A stretch of DNA of 64,000 bases from Catonia carolina (lineage: Eukaryota > Arthropoda > Insecta > Hemiptera > Achilidae), in the NCBI GenBank assembly GCA_035578175.1, contig JAQMRL010000001.1:62209553-62273552 (forward strand), written 5' to 3'. Under the pieces are notes generated by a model, which was not told the DNA's origin, made no database searches, and saw nothing but the letters and a program-made list of their open reading frames with translations. The position numbers were made by a program, and so were the translations under genes. Below are positions 1-12,722 of this stretch, piece after piece (position 1 is the stretch's first letter; each line of letters starts with the position of its first letter).

Positions 1-608
1 CTTTTTAAGCTGCCTTGATTTTTGTTATTTCTTACTTACACGTGTTTCAGTGGATCCACTATCATCAGAGTACAAAATATCATTTGAAACTCAATTTTTT
101 TTAAATCTCTAGAAGATGTCATTAAATTCAGTCAACTTTATAAAAGTGGTAAATCCACCGAAAAACGTGTTAGTAACAAATAGCAAAAATCAAGATACCT
201 TAAAAAGGTTGGTGAAATTTATTGTATCAATTTATTATATAAAATAGAATTAATTTCATGCTGCAGGATGCATTATAACGATTTATTTTTGCCTAATGTG
301 TGTATGTTGCAATCCGTTCAATTAAGAACAATAACCCCATGACCGAAGACGATGCTGGTATGCATGACGTGTAAGTGAGGTATAGTCTTGTACAGACTCA
401 GACTGATCATTGAACTTCAACCATCAAAGTACACCGGTAACCACTGTCTATTATTCAAATTCATAAACAAGTAAATGCCTTTACTAAGATTTGAAACACA
501 GAACTTTCGTTTCTGAAAATCAGCTATTTAACAGCTGACTTGCAGTGATAATTTTACCACTAGACCAACCCAGTGTTAAGCTAATATAAATTTTTTATAC
601 AAACTTAC
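1..608 (-). other. ebony intron downstream of coding exon 2 (partial)
   Basis: Starts with the GTAAGT donor at 608-603 and runs off the left edge. It contains a tRNA-derived SINE (292-575) whose head lies about 30 bp from the exon. No further ebony exon could be placed in correct phase. Confidence 0.6.
292..575 (-). repeat. tRNA-derived SINE, family A, copy 1
   Basis: Read on the minus strand, the head has an A-box-like TGGTCTAGTGG and a degenerate B-box (GTTTCAAATC), followed by a body with ACCGGTGTACTTTGATGG and a tail with TTGAACGGATTGCAAC, ending near CACACATTAGG. The same body and tail recur at 26396-26712, 44349-45082 and 45689-45888, which defines the family. A tRNA-like pol III promoter head is the hallmark of tRNA-SINEs. 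Confidence 0.75.
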
Positions 609-905
609 AATTGACTTCTTCTGTTATAATTAAAACTGGTTTTGCTTCAGAAATAATGTGCTTGACTCGGGATGAAGGAGCACACTTGTCCAGTGGTAGA
701 TAAGCTGCTCCAGTTTTCCAGATGGCAAGAAGTGTTAAAACAAGTGCATCACTTGGAGACAAATTCACAGCTATCACCCAGTCACCATCTGAATTTGGTT
801 GGCCATTTCTACTATGGATCTGTTTTAATATACTTCGAGCCAAACGATTTGCTGCTTTTTCTAATTCTTGATAATTCAATTTGTGCACTATCTCAGTGTT
901 CAAAT
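609..905 (-). CDS. ebony: ebony, second coding exon (adenylation domain, N-terminal part)
   Basis: Second coding exon of ebony, the NRPS-like enzyme that activates beta-alanine and couples it to dopamine or histamine to make N-beta-alanyl-dopamine (cuticle tanning, pigmentation, glial amine recycling). The exon begins after a TTTTTCTTTTCAG acceptor (CAG at 908-906) and ends at a GTAAGT donor (608-603). It enters in phase 1 and joins the first coding exon cleanly, creating one Asp codon at the junction. The peptide carries QPNSDGDWVIAV and LLAIWKTGAAYLPLD, the latter being the adenylation-domain A2 core motif, followed by a segment ending in EAKPVLIITEEVN. As I remember insect Ebony proteins, these segments line up without a gap. 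The ATP-binding A3 loop, thiolation domain and amine-selecting C-terminus are not in the window. Family assignment is strong; exon ends are read from splice consensus only. Confidence 0.9.
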
Positions 906-2524
906 CTGAAAAGAAAAATTTAAATTATATGGTTTTAAATTAATGAGAGTAGTGAGAAATATTTTAAACTGAAAAATTTTCAATGATTAGAGTATTTTAA
1001 TTTTACAGTTTAAACTCTCTGCATGAAAGTCTCAAATATTACGCATTTTATAAATGTTAAATCTTCATAATAAATTTTCAAGAAAAGTATTGTCCCTTCT
1101 GGTAATTTAAGCTATTGCAATATATAAAAAAACCCTACTATAGATTATTTTACATGTGGTAAGTTTAAAAACTTGGTATTCATGTATAATTTTTTATTTT
1201 AAATTTGTCTATCCAATAAAAATACTTCAAAATGCTAGGAGTTAAGTAAAATATGAGTTAAGTAGTAAAGAATAACAGGCAAAAAATTTAAGTAAATTGT
1301 TTAAGCCATTTAAGAGGAGACAAAACATAAATATAGCAAAATTAATACTTGCAGCTTATAATGGTTGTGTTTACTCAAGTACCATATATTTATATGGTGA
1401 ACTATTAAATACACTTTTCATCATATAGAAGCATAGTCTACTTTTCTAATATTTTTTTTAAAAAAAGCTTAAATTAACTACTGAATCCCAAATATTTTAA
1501 TCTTAACAGTTTCATCAAGATTAGTTTATTAAAATATAAACAAACTGAGTAGAATCTAGAAAAATGGTTGAAATCACCTTCCTTGTATTTAAAGGACTAG
1601 CGCAGAAAATTTCTACATTCTAAAATTTTTAATACAAACAACAATAGGTTGTGTTATTTTTTGTTTTTGTTGTAAGATATTCCTCAGGAAAGATAAATCA
1701 ACAATAAAGAAAAGATATTTGACTATGCACGTACATTTTTCTCAGTAGTTCCTTTCCTAAACATATAATGGTTGATTCAAAAAAGACACAATTCGTTTTT
1801 AGTAGACATGAATGTAATAAAAAAAATATTAAATTAATCCTCCTGGAGCCAACATTCTCATTTATGTAAATCTAACATTGTAATAAACTGATGGATTAAA
1901 CCACCATTAAATCAGCAAATGTAATATTCAGTAGCCCTGTAAACAGTAATTAGTGAAATCCCACCTAATTAGTGTGGGTCGACCTGTACTTTTGTTTTCG
2001 TGTATACTCCCAGTCTCATAAAATTTAATAAACAAACACAAGATTGTGAATTTCTTCAGAACAGCAGAAATTGGGAAATGTTATCTCAAACTCATCTTTT
2101 TTCATTTATAAGATGTAAAAGTGAAATAAGACTCAACAATAAACCATGTTCATCTTCTGAAAATGATATCGTTAACACTAAAGAGACGAATGAATACTAG
2201 AATAGCACTGGTGTTCAAGAACAACATTTCAATTTTACAAGCTATTAATCTTAAATACAGTGTTGCCAACTAACATTTGTAAGAAGACATGAAATTTACC
2301 TATGCCATGACATCAACATAGTACAAATATATATATTAAATTAATCCTAACTTAGGCTAAAGAAATGAAAGTGTAATGATTCAGAGTAAATGCGTTACTT
2401 CTACCTTCTTAATCTTACATTAGCCTCATTTTTTAAACACCTGTTGTAAGTAATATGTAATAACCTATTTAAGTAAATTATTATTTTACAAAAATTAATG
2501 AATTAATTGCCGTTGTTGACTTAC
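906..2524 (-). other. ebony intron between coding exons 1 and 2
   Basis: Bounded by the GTAAGT donor at 2524-2519 and the TTTTCAG acceptor at 912-906. About 1.6 kb of AT-rich sequence with no recognisable repeat, RNA gene or extra exon. Confidence 0.8.
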
Positions 2525-2656
2525 CTTTATATATTATAGCTGGAGTGTTACTAAATTGAGCAGCATTTTTTTCGAATAGTCTATGCACAAATTTAACAGG
2601 CTGTGTTTGAATTAGGCCACCTCTTAATATGGATACCTGAGGTATTGACCCCATCT
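2525..2656 (-). CDS. ebony: ebony, first coding exon with start codon
   Basis: The start codon is at 2654-2652 and the reading is MGSIPQVSILRGG... for 43 codons plus one base, ending at an AAAG|GTAAGT donor (exon end 2525). The N-terminal pattern MGS-[IL]-PQ-[VL]-SI, followed by a HR-[LI]-FE segment and an A-x-IY segment, is the conserved beginning of insect Ebony. The exon starts only two bases upstream of ATG, right after a TTGTTTCAG acceptor (CAG at 2659-2657). The ATG is therefore carried on an internal exon and the 5' UTR must come from a separate upstream exon at higher coordinates. Joining this exon to 905-609 keeps the frame open across the junction. An upstream in-frame Met (MIVSE-) exists only if the intron is read through, so 2654 is preferred. 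Confidence 0.9.
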
Positions 2657-2659
2657 CTG

Positions 2660-4370
2660 AAACAATCAAATAAATAATTTATGAAAACACTATACGGAAA
2701 AAGTATTTTTTTACCTGTTAAACATTAGAGCCCAAGTTTTAGACCTGGGGTTTTTGGCAATGGTGAATGTGAGTGATAAAATGTAAGGCATCTTCCATCA
2801 GTGTAATATAATAAGAATTATTATTTCAGTCTCTCTCAATTCAATTACAGCATTTAACCACCAAGATGTATTATTACCAAGTCGAGCTCAGCAGAAGGTA
2901 TTTTTAGCAGAACACTGGGTCAGTGAATGGATTTGTGTTTAGAGGTGTATCAACTTCATGGTCCAGTTGTGATGCCCTATGGAAGCTACCCTTGGTCACA
3001 GGATCAATCGTTCACTTAATAATCATAATTCAGAGTAAAAGAGGAAGTGAAGGATAGGGTTATTAGAACAATTATTATCAGAAACTACAAAAATATTATG
3101 ATTTTTTGGAAGTTGAAATATTATCATTTTAACCAGAAAAAAACAGCAGGAAGAGAGAAAGGAAAAGAACTACAGGAGGTGAAAATAATGGCTTTTAGTA
3201 GAAGAGAGTTTGGTACTTGGTACTCGAACCCTGACAGGCACACAGACAGTAAAGACAAAGAGAAAATTAACATTAAATTTATAATCCAATTTCACACGCA
3301 AACTCTCCCCTAACAGATAATATTAAAAATTTTAAGTAGAAAGGGTAGTGCAATTGCCCATTAATTCAAGAAGCAACAATTTCAAAAACAAATATTTGAC
3401 ATAAAAATCGATCTAAGACCAACCTGTCCACATTGGAAAAAATTTTAATTTTGTAATTAGAGCAATGTCTTTCTTGTAATAAAATAAATTAAATCGTCCA
3501 GTATATTTGAGAGGGTTTTCAAATTTAAATCTAGTTTATATCACAAAATTTTTGTTAATTCATGCACTTTGATGATATATCATAATCCTACTTTTTCTTT
3601 TAAATTAATTACTTGCTCCTTATGAGCCCTACAGAATTTTCTTTTTTCTGTTGTAAAATTTTAAAGTTATTTATAAGGTTATTTATAGTCTGTACTCTCC
3701 TATGGGGTCACGGAGTGTGGAAACTCAACTGAATACCTTAAGATACTTAAGATACCACAGTATTTTAAAATGATCATGATTTCAGAATGAAGTCAAAACT
3801 GAATAGTAAATTTTCCTTCATTCGCAATACCAATAAGAAAATCAAATGTTTTAAATATTAAGCAAGGATTAAAATTTAAAAAAAAATACCATTATAAGGA
3901 CCACCTGTAATCAGAAATGTTTTAAAATATTCATATTTTGTTTTCATAACCTAAAATATTATACACTTTTTCTGCACAGAATGGTGGATTTTTAGTTTTT
4001 TAAGTTAGTTGATAAATTTTCAAAGTCAACATTGTATAAGCCTAATGCTCAGAAAATGTACAAAAAAATCAATTTTTACATTTTTTATTTTTGGAGGATC
4101 TTTTTTATTCTTAAAAATGGGATATTATTATCCTATTACATTTTGCAACATCCTGTTTTATTTTTACTCAAAAATTGAAGCTCAAAGTTTTGAAGTGATT
4201 TTTGTTTAAGTGTAAAACTTCGACAAAAGATTCTCGCAATTCATATTTTTCATACAATAGACCCATTATCTCAGGAACTATTGGAGGTATAAAGCAGAAA
4301 TTTTGGGAGCATAGTATTTACATTCCTTAAATTACCTACTGCAATACAATGATTAAACAGTGTTACACTA
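2660..4370. other. AT-rich stretch, nothing recognised
   Basis: Would be the 3' end of ebony intron 1 on the inferred model. One 88-codon open stretch at 3047-3313 (+) has no domain-like pattern and is taken as chance. Confidence 0.5.
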
Positions 4371-4862
4371 GTTGGGTCTTTTCTGTTAATCCCCCCCCCC
4401 CCCCCCAGCATAATTTGTCACATTTTGTGGATATTTCGTATGTAGGTAATTTTCAGTATTTTTAACAATAAAAAACAGGAAAAATATTTTTAAATATCAT
4501 ATATCAATATTTTTCGAGTTTTTTGTTTTGTTTTTCAAGTTAACATTAAACTATTTATTGAACATTATTAAATTATTTAAAAATATTTAATTTAATTCTG
4601 TTAAATTAATTTAATAATAAGTTTATTTAATAATGTCATATAGCTCAATGAGTTTATATTTCATTACCTATTACATACAGTAACAATATTGAGGAAAAGC
4701 TGTGTATTTACCCTACCTATATTTAACCTTAACTTGAAGAATATTTGTGTAGATTTTTTTAAAATATTTTTCCCATTATTATTGTTAAAAATTCTGTAAC
4801 TGCATACAAAATGTGACAAATTATGCTGGAGGTGGGGTAATAACAGAAAAGACCCCACTGGT
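4371..4862. mobile_element. MITE-like inverted-repeat element (~490 bp)
   Basis: The two ends are inverted copies. 4372-4427 (GGGTCTTTTCTGTTA ... AGCATAATTTGTCACATTTTG) matches the reverse complement of about 4804-4862. Weaker inverted similarity continues inward (TTTTTAACAATAA, AAAAATATTTT, TTCAAGTTAA) to around 4550 and 4690, giving arms of about 170 bp. The left arm carries a run of 16 C at 4391-4406 where the right arm has a short broken C-rich segment. There is no coding capacity. A target duplication is not clear, so the superfamily is unassigned. Confidence 0.65.
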
Positions 4863-7800
4863 TATTAAACATACTTCATAGTACATCTACGCACATTAGT
4901 TTTTATACATTTACAATAAAACTGAGATATTTTAGCAAATTGTTAATACTTCAAACATTACGGAACAAAATGAACTTAAAATGAATTTTACTACCATAGT
5001 TATAAATTATTCATACGTATTGACAGCGCGCAGAGTATCAGTTGGCTTCCTATAGTATTGGTTTTGAGAAAATGGGTCTTAATAGAAGCTTAATATAAGC
5101 TCTTAAGTAGGTTCAATTTTACATGTGTCTAGACACAGGTAACAGGTTTCCAAGTTTATCTCAGATACCTATTTTTTAGAATGTGTGTGATTCACAAAGC
5201 ACTGATACAGCGGTTCCATGATACAATTTGACTTCCGCAACATTTAAAAAATGATGAAATAATACAGAAAAATGATTTTTAGGAATATACATTTCGTAGA
5301 TAAAGAACAGGAAAAACAAAACAGAAGATATCAAACCGGTTAAATTAACATTTTCAAAACAAAAACACTAAGTTAAAGGTTCTTATTGGTAATAAAATAA
5401 CCAACACATTAAATATAACAATTAAATGTGAAATTTATAATAGTCTTTATAAAGACTATTATGTCAACAATGTCTGCTATTTAATTTACATAATCTTTTT
5501 TTAAATGAATCAAAAAATGAGTTCAATAGACAAATCAAGTTGTGATATCATTAACGTAATGATAATAACTTACGTCATTAGTTACACTTACGGCTGGCAC
5601 AATTTAACCATCATCAAGCTATCTATTACATAATCAAATACATTGTATGATAATTACTTATTGTCAGAGTTTATTGAAGAATTACAATGCAAGTGTAAAA
5701 GGAAGGTTTATCTGCTAAAACAATCAGCGGGTTCAATCTGCGTTCCCGCCAGCTCCGTTTGTTTGCTGGACAAAAAACGAGAGGAACGTATCATGTCGCA
5801 CGTCATTTACTAGTGTGCGTTGATATGGTTTCAAAAATACTGAACATACGACAGAAAATAATTTTTTCTTGTCACTAGTTCTAAAGTACCATGCCTGTGA
5901 CGAATACTCAAGGAGTAAATATTACATTAGGTTTGTCGTTAACAAATGTTTTATTTTTATGTAAACAATAAACGGATTGTGTTACAGTACTAGCCCATTA
6001 TAGTGAATTCTTTAATTTGGTGCGGTATTCTTATACGAACAATTTTGATTCTCAGGAAAGTGTTTCGGACAAAAACCACTAGTTTTGTGTTCACAGTGAA
6101 GCTCAGCAAATGATTTTCAGAGTCACTAAAAAATATGATAACGAATCTATAACCAAAACACAATTAAATTAAACGTTAAAATTTTGGTAACTTTACCTGG
6201 TAGGTTAATAAACTGGCATGAAAGTTATTATTTAAATTTAGTACAGTCACGTTTTCTAGAGTATGTTAGTACACGAATGTCTTCCAGAGATCCCAAAAAA
6301 CCCGTTGAGCGAACTTCGCTAACTTAGTATAACGTTTATACGTACATATTCTTTGCACCGCATTCCTTTCAGACACAAGGAGCTGGTGACATCGAGTATC
6401 TCACCAAGACAAAAAACGCTTAGTCTTGCCCGGGCAGTTGACATCTCTTCCTATCTTCACACAAAGAATTACTTTGGTAACGCTACCCACTTAAACTTTT
6501 TACACTTGTATCGGCCTTTACAAACATATTTGAACTATAACTTTGAATCGGGCGATTAATTGTACAGTTAAATGGAAAAATTAGTTAAAAATATTGTTTT
6601 TTTAACTGCTTGTTGACACTTACAAACTAAACAATATAAATAAACACGTTGGAAAATTTCCATTCTAGAATTTTAAAATTACGATCATATTTTTATAGTA
6701 AAGCATTTAAGATGGAGATAAATTGACACAATCGAATTGCTTATTTCATTTTGAAGTTCTATAATACCACTTTAAAAGTTAATGGATTTAATTTAGTTTT
6801 GTTCAAGTAACATTGTGTAGTTACTATATTGGGTGAAACTGTATAATATTGTAGACGCAAAATAAATTGGTTTGTTTGGTTATGTTCATAAATAATAAGT
6901 GGAGTATCTATTCTCACATGTAATAAAATATTGTATTACTTCAGGACAAATAAAATATCTAAGTCATTCATATAATGATGAAGTTAGTTTCTACAAGCAT
7001 TGAATAGTACCGCCTCCATGTGACGTCACGTGTTACAAATATCACAAAGACTATAATCATAAATAATGTGATAAATACTGCACTTGCTGAATGCAAGGGA
7101 ATTTATGCTAAAACGCATAATAGAAAAGGACGATAATTAACATAATATTCTGTTAGAGGCCTCCGAAAGGTCCCAGCATTTGACATTGAAAATGTAGATA
7201 TACTTTATTCTTTTGCGCATCAAAAAGCAACAAAAGATGCTTGTTTACAATATTATTATAAATATATTTTGGAATAGTAAGTTAGAATTATAAATTAAAA
7301 TAATAAAAACAGTAGTATTTAATAAATTTTTGTCACGTGAAATAACATCCGGTATACATTGTTCGGTGTTGTAACATAATGCGGTATTAAACTTGTTATG
7401 CGATATCAGGTGTAACTGTACGCGACTCAAAATATCTAATAAAATAACAATGAAAAAGGAACATAAACTAACAAACCAAGTAAAGAAAGGCTAGCAAATG
7501 TTACTTGCTTACAAGTTTTTTTTAATTCATTTAATGACTGAATCATTTCAAAAAATTCTTCTAACCAGCCGATAAAGTGGTCAAGTTTTTATGTTTCAGA
7601 TCGATGATTGTGTATTACCTTAAACAGTTCTTTTTCCGTGTTAAAAGGAGTTTTTTAACAGTAAACAGTTTTTACAAAAATACAATTTCAGAATTGTTTT
7701 TGTTCTAGATTATAATCGCAATGAACTTGTGAAGTATAAAAACTTTAAATTAATTGCGGGAAGAACGTGTGGTGTAACATTTTTTTTAAATTTTCCGTTT

Positions 7801-8032
7801 GAAGTTTTCACTGTAACTTAAAAAATTGTATGTATCGTAGATCTTACCTACAATCTAGACTTCATCGTTTTATATTAGTTATTTAATTTTTTTTCTCATG
7901 TAAGTACATAAAGGTCGCAGTAGGCTACGTCAGTGACAGATGATACAACGTTTTGCTGTTAATTAAAAAGAAGGTGCAAATGAGAACGATCCCTTCGATA
8001 GTTTGATTCTGTAGTATAAAGAATCAGTCAGT
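4863..8032. other. AT-rich stretch with one perfect palindrome and one GC-richer patch
   Basis: Mostly low-complexity AT-rich sequence. A perfect 26-bp palindrome lies at 5437-5462 (listed separately). The patch 5720-5830 is richer in G+C and CpG and is not a recognised repeat; it might be regulatory, but no motif decides this. A 68-codon open stretch at 6353-6559 (+) resembles nothing I know. Confidence 0.4.
5437..5462. repeat. perfect 26-bp palindrome
   Basis: The sequence around the central TTTATAAA reads identically on both strands for 26 bp (half-site ATAATAGTCTTTA). No flanking duplication is visible. Confidence 0.9.
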
Positions 8033-8423
8033 TGTTGTTTAGGTCAACAGCCGAAAGGCTGGTTTGAACCTCTAGAGGTTTTACTAAGTAAAAACGAGGA
8101 GTAAGGTGGTTTACCCATGCCTTCCTCACTGAGTTAAAAGAGTATGCTTATCAGCATGCCAGGCCCTCCGAAAAGCACTCACTTTCCACCCTGCAAATGA
8201 CAACTTCACTTCATTCACCACAGGGTCTGGCTGCATAGTGAAATTTATTACTCTCAGAGGAGATAACTCTGACTAGTGTCTTTTACCTACCTCTTCTGTT
8301 CTTAAATAGTTCAGTCATATAAGTGGCTGACTATGCGATAAGAAACAGAACTATTTTTTTTAGCCCTGGATCAAACAGATAGAGTTCAATTAAAATAACA
8401 CTCCACCTGCCCGTTTTAGGCAT
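8033..8423 (-). mobile_element. SR short retroposon, copy 1 (391 bp, 11-bp TSD)
   Basis: One of five copies of a roughly 390-bp repeat. It is flanked by perfect 11-bp direct repeats AATCAGTCAGT at 8022-8032 and 8424-8434. In the sense (minus) orientation it begins near GGGCAGGTGGAGTG and ends GGCTGTTGACCTAAACAACA, a short AAC-type tail. TSDs of 8-11 bp, a constant tail and one copy truncated at the opposite end indicate retroposition. The sense-strand frame seen open in copy 3 is broken here by a frameshift after the CATACT box. Confidence 0.8.
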
Positions 8424-8434
8424 AATCAGTCAGT

Positions 8435-10977
8435 ATGATTGTACAGTAACTAATTTAAACAATACAAAAATAACTCTAACGCAAACATATTAAGAACTTA
8501 GAAGTGTACTCAGTAGTTAGGCCTATTATTAATAATAATAAGTAAATTTTCCCAAAGAGAACTGTGGCTGTGAAATTACTGGATAAGTTTAGCAGACAAT
8601 AAAACAGTATTTTACCATTTACTACATAATTTTCCAAACTTATTCCTTTTTATTTTTAAATTAGCAATGCCCCGCCTGCTGCGCTTTATGCGAAACTAAA
8701 TTTAAATCGTTTAACTTCTTATATAACCTTACACATTGAAAGCCAAATCACGAATGTACAAATTAAAAAATTGTACAAGAAACAAGAATTTTCTTGGCAT
8801 CTGTATGAATCACCAGAGGAATCTCCAGGTGAATATGATCAGAGAATAACTGAATGTGTTTTAAAAAAAAGTAAGTAAAATCTATTTCATTAAAAAATGG
8901 TACGATTTCTTTGAATTTTGAAAAGTTTACAAAACTCTCTAAGGAGAAATAGGATATGAACTTTTTTAAATACCTATCCCGTAGATAATTTTCAAAAAGT
9001 GTGAAAAATGTAAAGAGTAAAGAAAGACATCATATGGTATCACATTTGTGCTGTACCGTGCCTGATAGCTGATTGTGTTGTACCTGACTAAAATATACAA
9101 TACACTGTGTATAGATGGTAGCATAAAATTAAATTGATGTATAGAATAAATGGAAGAACTAATCATCCAAAACAGAAGATAAAATAAAAGATGATCTTCA
9201 TTAAACCAATCACAAATTTTTTAATTAAGAAAAAAATACTTTACCGTTGGAAGCTTCCAACGGTAAAATACTTTTTGAAATCTGTAGAGTAGTTTTTGAA
9301 ATTATCTGGTACAAACAAACGTTAATTCTTTAAAATAATATTAGTAAAAATATATTAGCCCAGATATATTTCTTCACGTAAGAGTTAATGATAATTTGAT
9401 GCAAAATTAATAAAATGTGTCATTAAGATATCGGAACTTTTTAATTACTTCCCAACAAACTACTTCAGCAGAGAAAAAGTGGTTTTAATAAACACTTAAA
9501 ATACAAAAAAAATCATTAGTAATGAAACACTACAAGACAACGAATAGGCTTATCATAGAAAAAATACGGAAAAACATACCAATCTTTGTGGTCGAAATCA
9601 TCTAAATATGATTAAGTTAACAGTAAAATTATTATTAAATCTCGACAAACAGAAATGGTATAAAGTTTATACAAATTTCACCACTACTCACTGCCATCGA
9701 CGAAGCAGATATAATAACTGTCTACATCCATAGACTCCCCCAACCTTTCGAAAAAATAAACCCTTAGCTTTAGCGTATGTAGCTAATTAGAGATTCCGCC
9801 TTCACTTAACATTTAAATCACGTATCTAGTGACTTCATTTGGTTACTAGTTTAATAAATAATAAATATTTTTATTCGAGAGAGGATATTTTGTATGTAAA
9901 CTTCATTTATTATTACATGTAAGGTATTATAATATATAATTAAATATTTTTACGCTTCAACAACTAATATAAGTACAGTGAAATTATATTTTATATTCAG
10001 TATTTATAAACAAACATATTATTACTAATAATTATTATGAAATAAAAGAATAATTTAAATTTCTACTTTGTTTTTGTGTTATATCCAAGGTTAATTTCTT
10101 AAAATTATAGTTTTTAAAAGTTATGTTTTTATGCTGTAATAGCAAACGATCGGTATTTTATTTAGAAATGAACAGTATCAAGTATTTAGTGTAGTAAAAG
10201 CATTTGTTTTTCATTTTGATAATGTTTGCTAAGTATTTTACTGTATCTAAATACTGAAAATTTCAGTTTACTTTTCAGGTACCTGTCTGTTAATTGGAAC
10301 TGTTTGTTTAAACACTTTTTATAGTCATTATTTTAAAGGCTATTTTCATTTTGAATAATAATGACAATATTTCTAAGGCAGTCGAATACATTAAAATTCC
10401 AGGTAGAAAAACTTTGCTACTTATACAGGTAGAAAATACATAAATAAATTACTACCACAAGCTTTAAAAAGTTGTGGTAATTTAAATCTGTTTAACAAAA
10501 AGCTAAAAAAATACTTGATTGATGAAACATATTACAGTGAACACGAATTCCTTTCGAAATAGTTCATGATGACAAAATACATAAACTTCTAAACAAACGC
10601 TGAGTCAAATTGTGTATTATGTTTGTGATACTAATGGTTGGATGACACGCTTATTGAAGTAAGCAAGTAAGTAGTGATAAACTAATTGTTAAGTAATGAA
10701 CTTTCCGTAGTGTTAAAATTTAGGCTTATCAGTGCTATCTAGCCATTCCCATGACGATAATAACATATGTAATATCTTTTTTCTGTGGTCTCCAGGATGC
10801 AGTCATAAAAATATAAAAAAGTTCAGCACAATCTATTTATATACTTGTAGATAAAGCTGGTCGTAAACACTAACCTTTCATTTTTATTTCATAATATATT
10901 AAAACATTTTAAATAGGTACTACAGTTCATCTAGTCATGAGACGAATTATTTTTCATAATCGAATAAATTTTATTAC
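8435..10977. other. AT-rich stretch, nothing recognised apart from a palindrome
   Basis: Contains the perfect palindrome at 9240-9267 (separate entry) and a weak hairpin around 10452-10478 (TACCACAA / TTGTGGTA). No gene-like pattern. Confidence 0.4.
9240..9267. repeat. perfect 28-bp palindrome, GC-rich core
   Basis: Half-site TTTACCGTTGGAAG is followed immediately by its exact complement, centred on AAGCTT, with no loop. It is bracketed by short direct repeats AATACTTT (upstream) and AAATACTTTT (downstream). Such a perfect GC-containing palindrome is uncommon in this AT-rich context. Confidence 0.9.
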
Positions 10978-11545
10978 TCTTCTTCTTCTTGTTTTTCCAA
11001 CCAAGGATTAGGCCACAGCCTGTTCGGAACTCACATACTATATCATCTATCTCCATCTTCTCCTAGGTCTAACGACATCCCTCATACCTTCTGGAGCACA
11101 CCAGCGCGCCTGCTTAAGTATCCTGTAATCTGACATCCTTTCCATGTGCTATCTCAAACTTCTCTATCTTTTATCCTCTATTATTTCGTTCAGGTGGTAA
11201 ATACTCAATTCTGACCTTATTTCCTCATTCTTTATTCTTTCCAAGCGTGTACACCCCCTTATTCCTTCGCAGAAATCTCATCTCTGCCGCCTGGATTCTC
11301 TGCTCTTGGGTTTTTGTTGTTACCCATGCCTCACTTCCGTACAGAATAACTGGAGATTATAGAACCATAACTTTATAGAACTTAAGATTTGTGACCTTTC
11401 TCGCTCTATTACCCAAAGTTCTGTTTATAATCCGCATATTCTCTGAAACTTACTCAATTTCTGCTCTATATCTTAATCTGATCAAATCCCACATCACACC
11501 CTAAATAACGAAACTGAGATACTCTCTCCATACCGGCATTTATTT
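10978..11545 (-). pseudogene. non-LTR retrotransposon 3' end (RTE-like reverse transcriptase C-terminus), degraded
   Basis: Minus-strand conceptual reading gives FRRIINRTLGNRARKV... LKFYKVM, then GSEAWVTTKTQEQRIQAAEM and RFLRRNKGVYTLGKNKE, then MERMSDYRILKQARW and VVRPRRRWR. This is the conserved order of the C-terminal part of insect RTE/CR1-type LINE polymerases: thumb region, then EMRFLRR box, then RPRRRW tail. Several stops and frameshifts interrupt it, and no upstream polymerase or endonuclease domain is present, so it is a 5'-truncated dead copy. Family is sure; clade is tentative. Confidence 0.8.
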
Positions 11546-11562
11546 AAATAAATAAATTTAAT

Positions 11563-11655
11563 TTTCATACGTTACAAAAAATTCATTTCATCCTTCACCG
11601 TCTGCATTAGCAGCAATTTGCAAAACAGTCGGACGTTAAACAAAAAAAAAAACTA
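11563..11655 (+). repeat. SINE family B, 5'-truncated fragment
   Basis: Shares TTTTCATACGTTACAAAAAAT, CATTTCATCCTTC and a GACGTTAAA-plus-A-run ending with the full copy at 12723-12909. The tRNA-like head is absent. Confidence 0.65.
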
Positions 11656-12714
11656 AGTTTTATTTAAATAAATATTTTATTCCAATAAAATTTTTAAATA
11701 AAGTTCCTAGCAGCTACGCGCTGCATATATATAGTATACCAAGAACAAAATAATAAGATTAACAAATTAATGACCAGTTTATTACTTTCGTTAAAATAAG
11801 GTATTTTATTCAACAAATACTTTACATTTTTTGCAGTTCGCATTAAATAACATGCAATTAAATGGTGTTATTAATTTATTAATACTGAAAATTGATTAAA
11901 TTACTCGCATATATCATAGAAATTTTTCATTTTATTACTACAACAATAAAATTTCAGAAAAAGTATTCATTGTTATCACAAAAAAATCTGTACTAATTTC
12001 TACACTCTTTACCTTTTAGGGAATCTTAAACCTTGTGTTGACATATTAGTAAACACCATTTAAACATTTTTATATCAATAATTAAAAAATGAATAATTTA
12101 TTAAATGTGAAAAATGTATAGCAATTAATCATAATTTAATTACACCAAGGTAATTAAATATATATTTGCACATAACATGTACACCAAGGTAAACTCAGAA
12201 ACGTAAAAAAAATATTTTCAAACTCTATAAAATACGCACGATTTAAATAAATCAATAAAATAACCCATAACAACTAAATTGTACTAATAAAATTATACAC
12301 TGAATCAACTATCTCCAAAACAGAAGCTGAAGATTTTTCTAACACGAAATTGGCTATCAAAAATAACTATTAAAAAGTTGTCAAGACGAGCCTGACTATT
12401 CAAATTTCTCTATTATGGAAATCTCAAATTTTTTTAAATAAAAATGTAATTTTGTATATGAAGGGATAGCTAAAACTTCTTTCACATCAGCTAACACTGA
12501 AATGAAATCTAGTTCCGAAGATACAATATAGCTTCCTTTCAGATTCTATAAATAAAATACTCAATAACTTTAGGCCTACCATAATAGAAAATCGACCATA
12601 ATAAGAAAATCTGGAAAAATCTGATATTGGAGAAATCTCTACAGTCAACAGAGTTCAAATTATTTGTTTGCTTAATTAATTAGTTGTTTGTTTAAAGTTT
12701 CTACCAAACTAAAG
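11656..12714. other. AT-rich stretch, nothing recognised
   Basis: No coding, RNA or repeat signal beyond simple AT-richness and a short direct repeat ACACCAAGGTAA near 12144 and 12181. Confidence 0.4.
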
Positions 12715-12722
12715 TACTTTCT

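Noticed and set aside
40..118. Possible third coding exon of ebony on the minus strand ending at a GTAAGT donor (39-34).
   Set aside because: The only good acceptor (CTTCTAG near 112) gives an immediate stop in the required phase, and the other frames do not resemble Ebony.
3047..3313. 88-codon plus-strand frame rich in Lys, Arg and Ile.
   Set aside because: No motif, no splice context, low-complexity composition.
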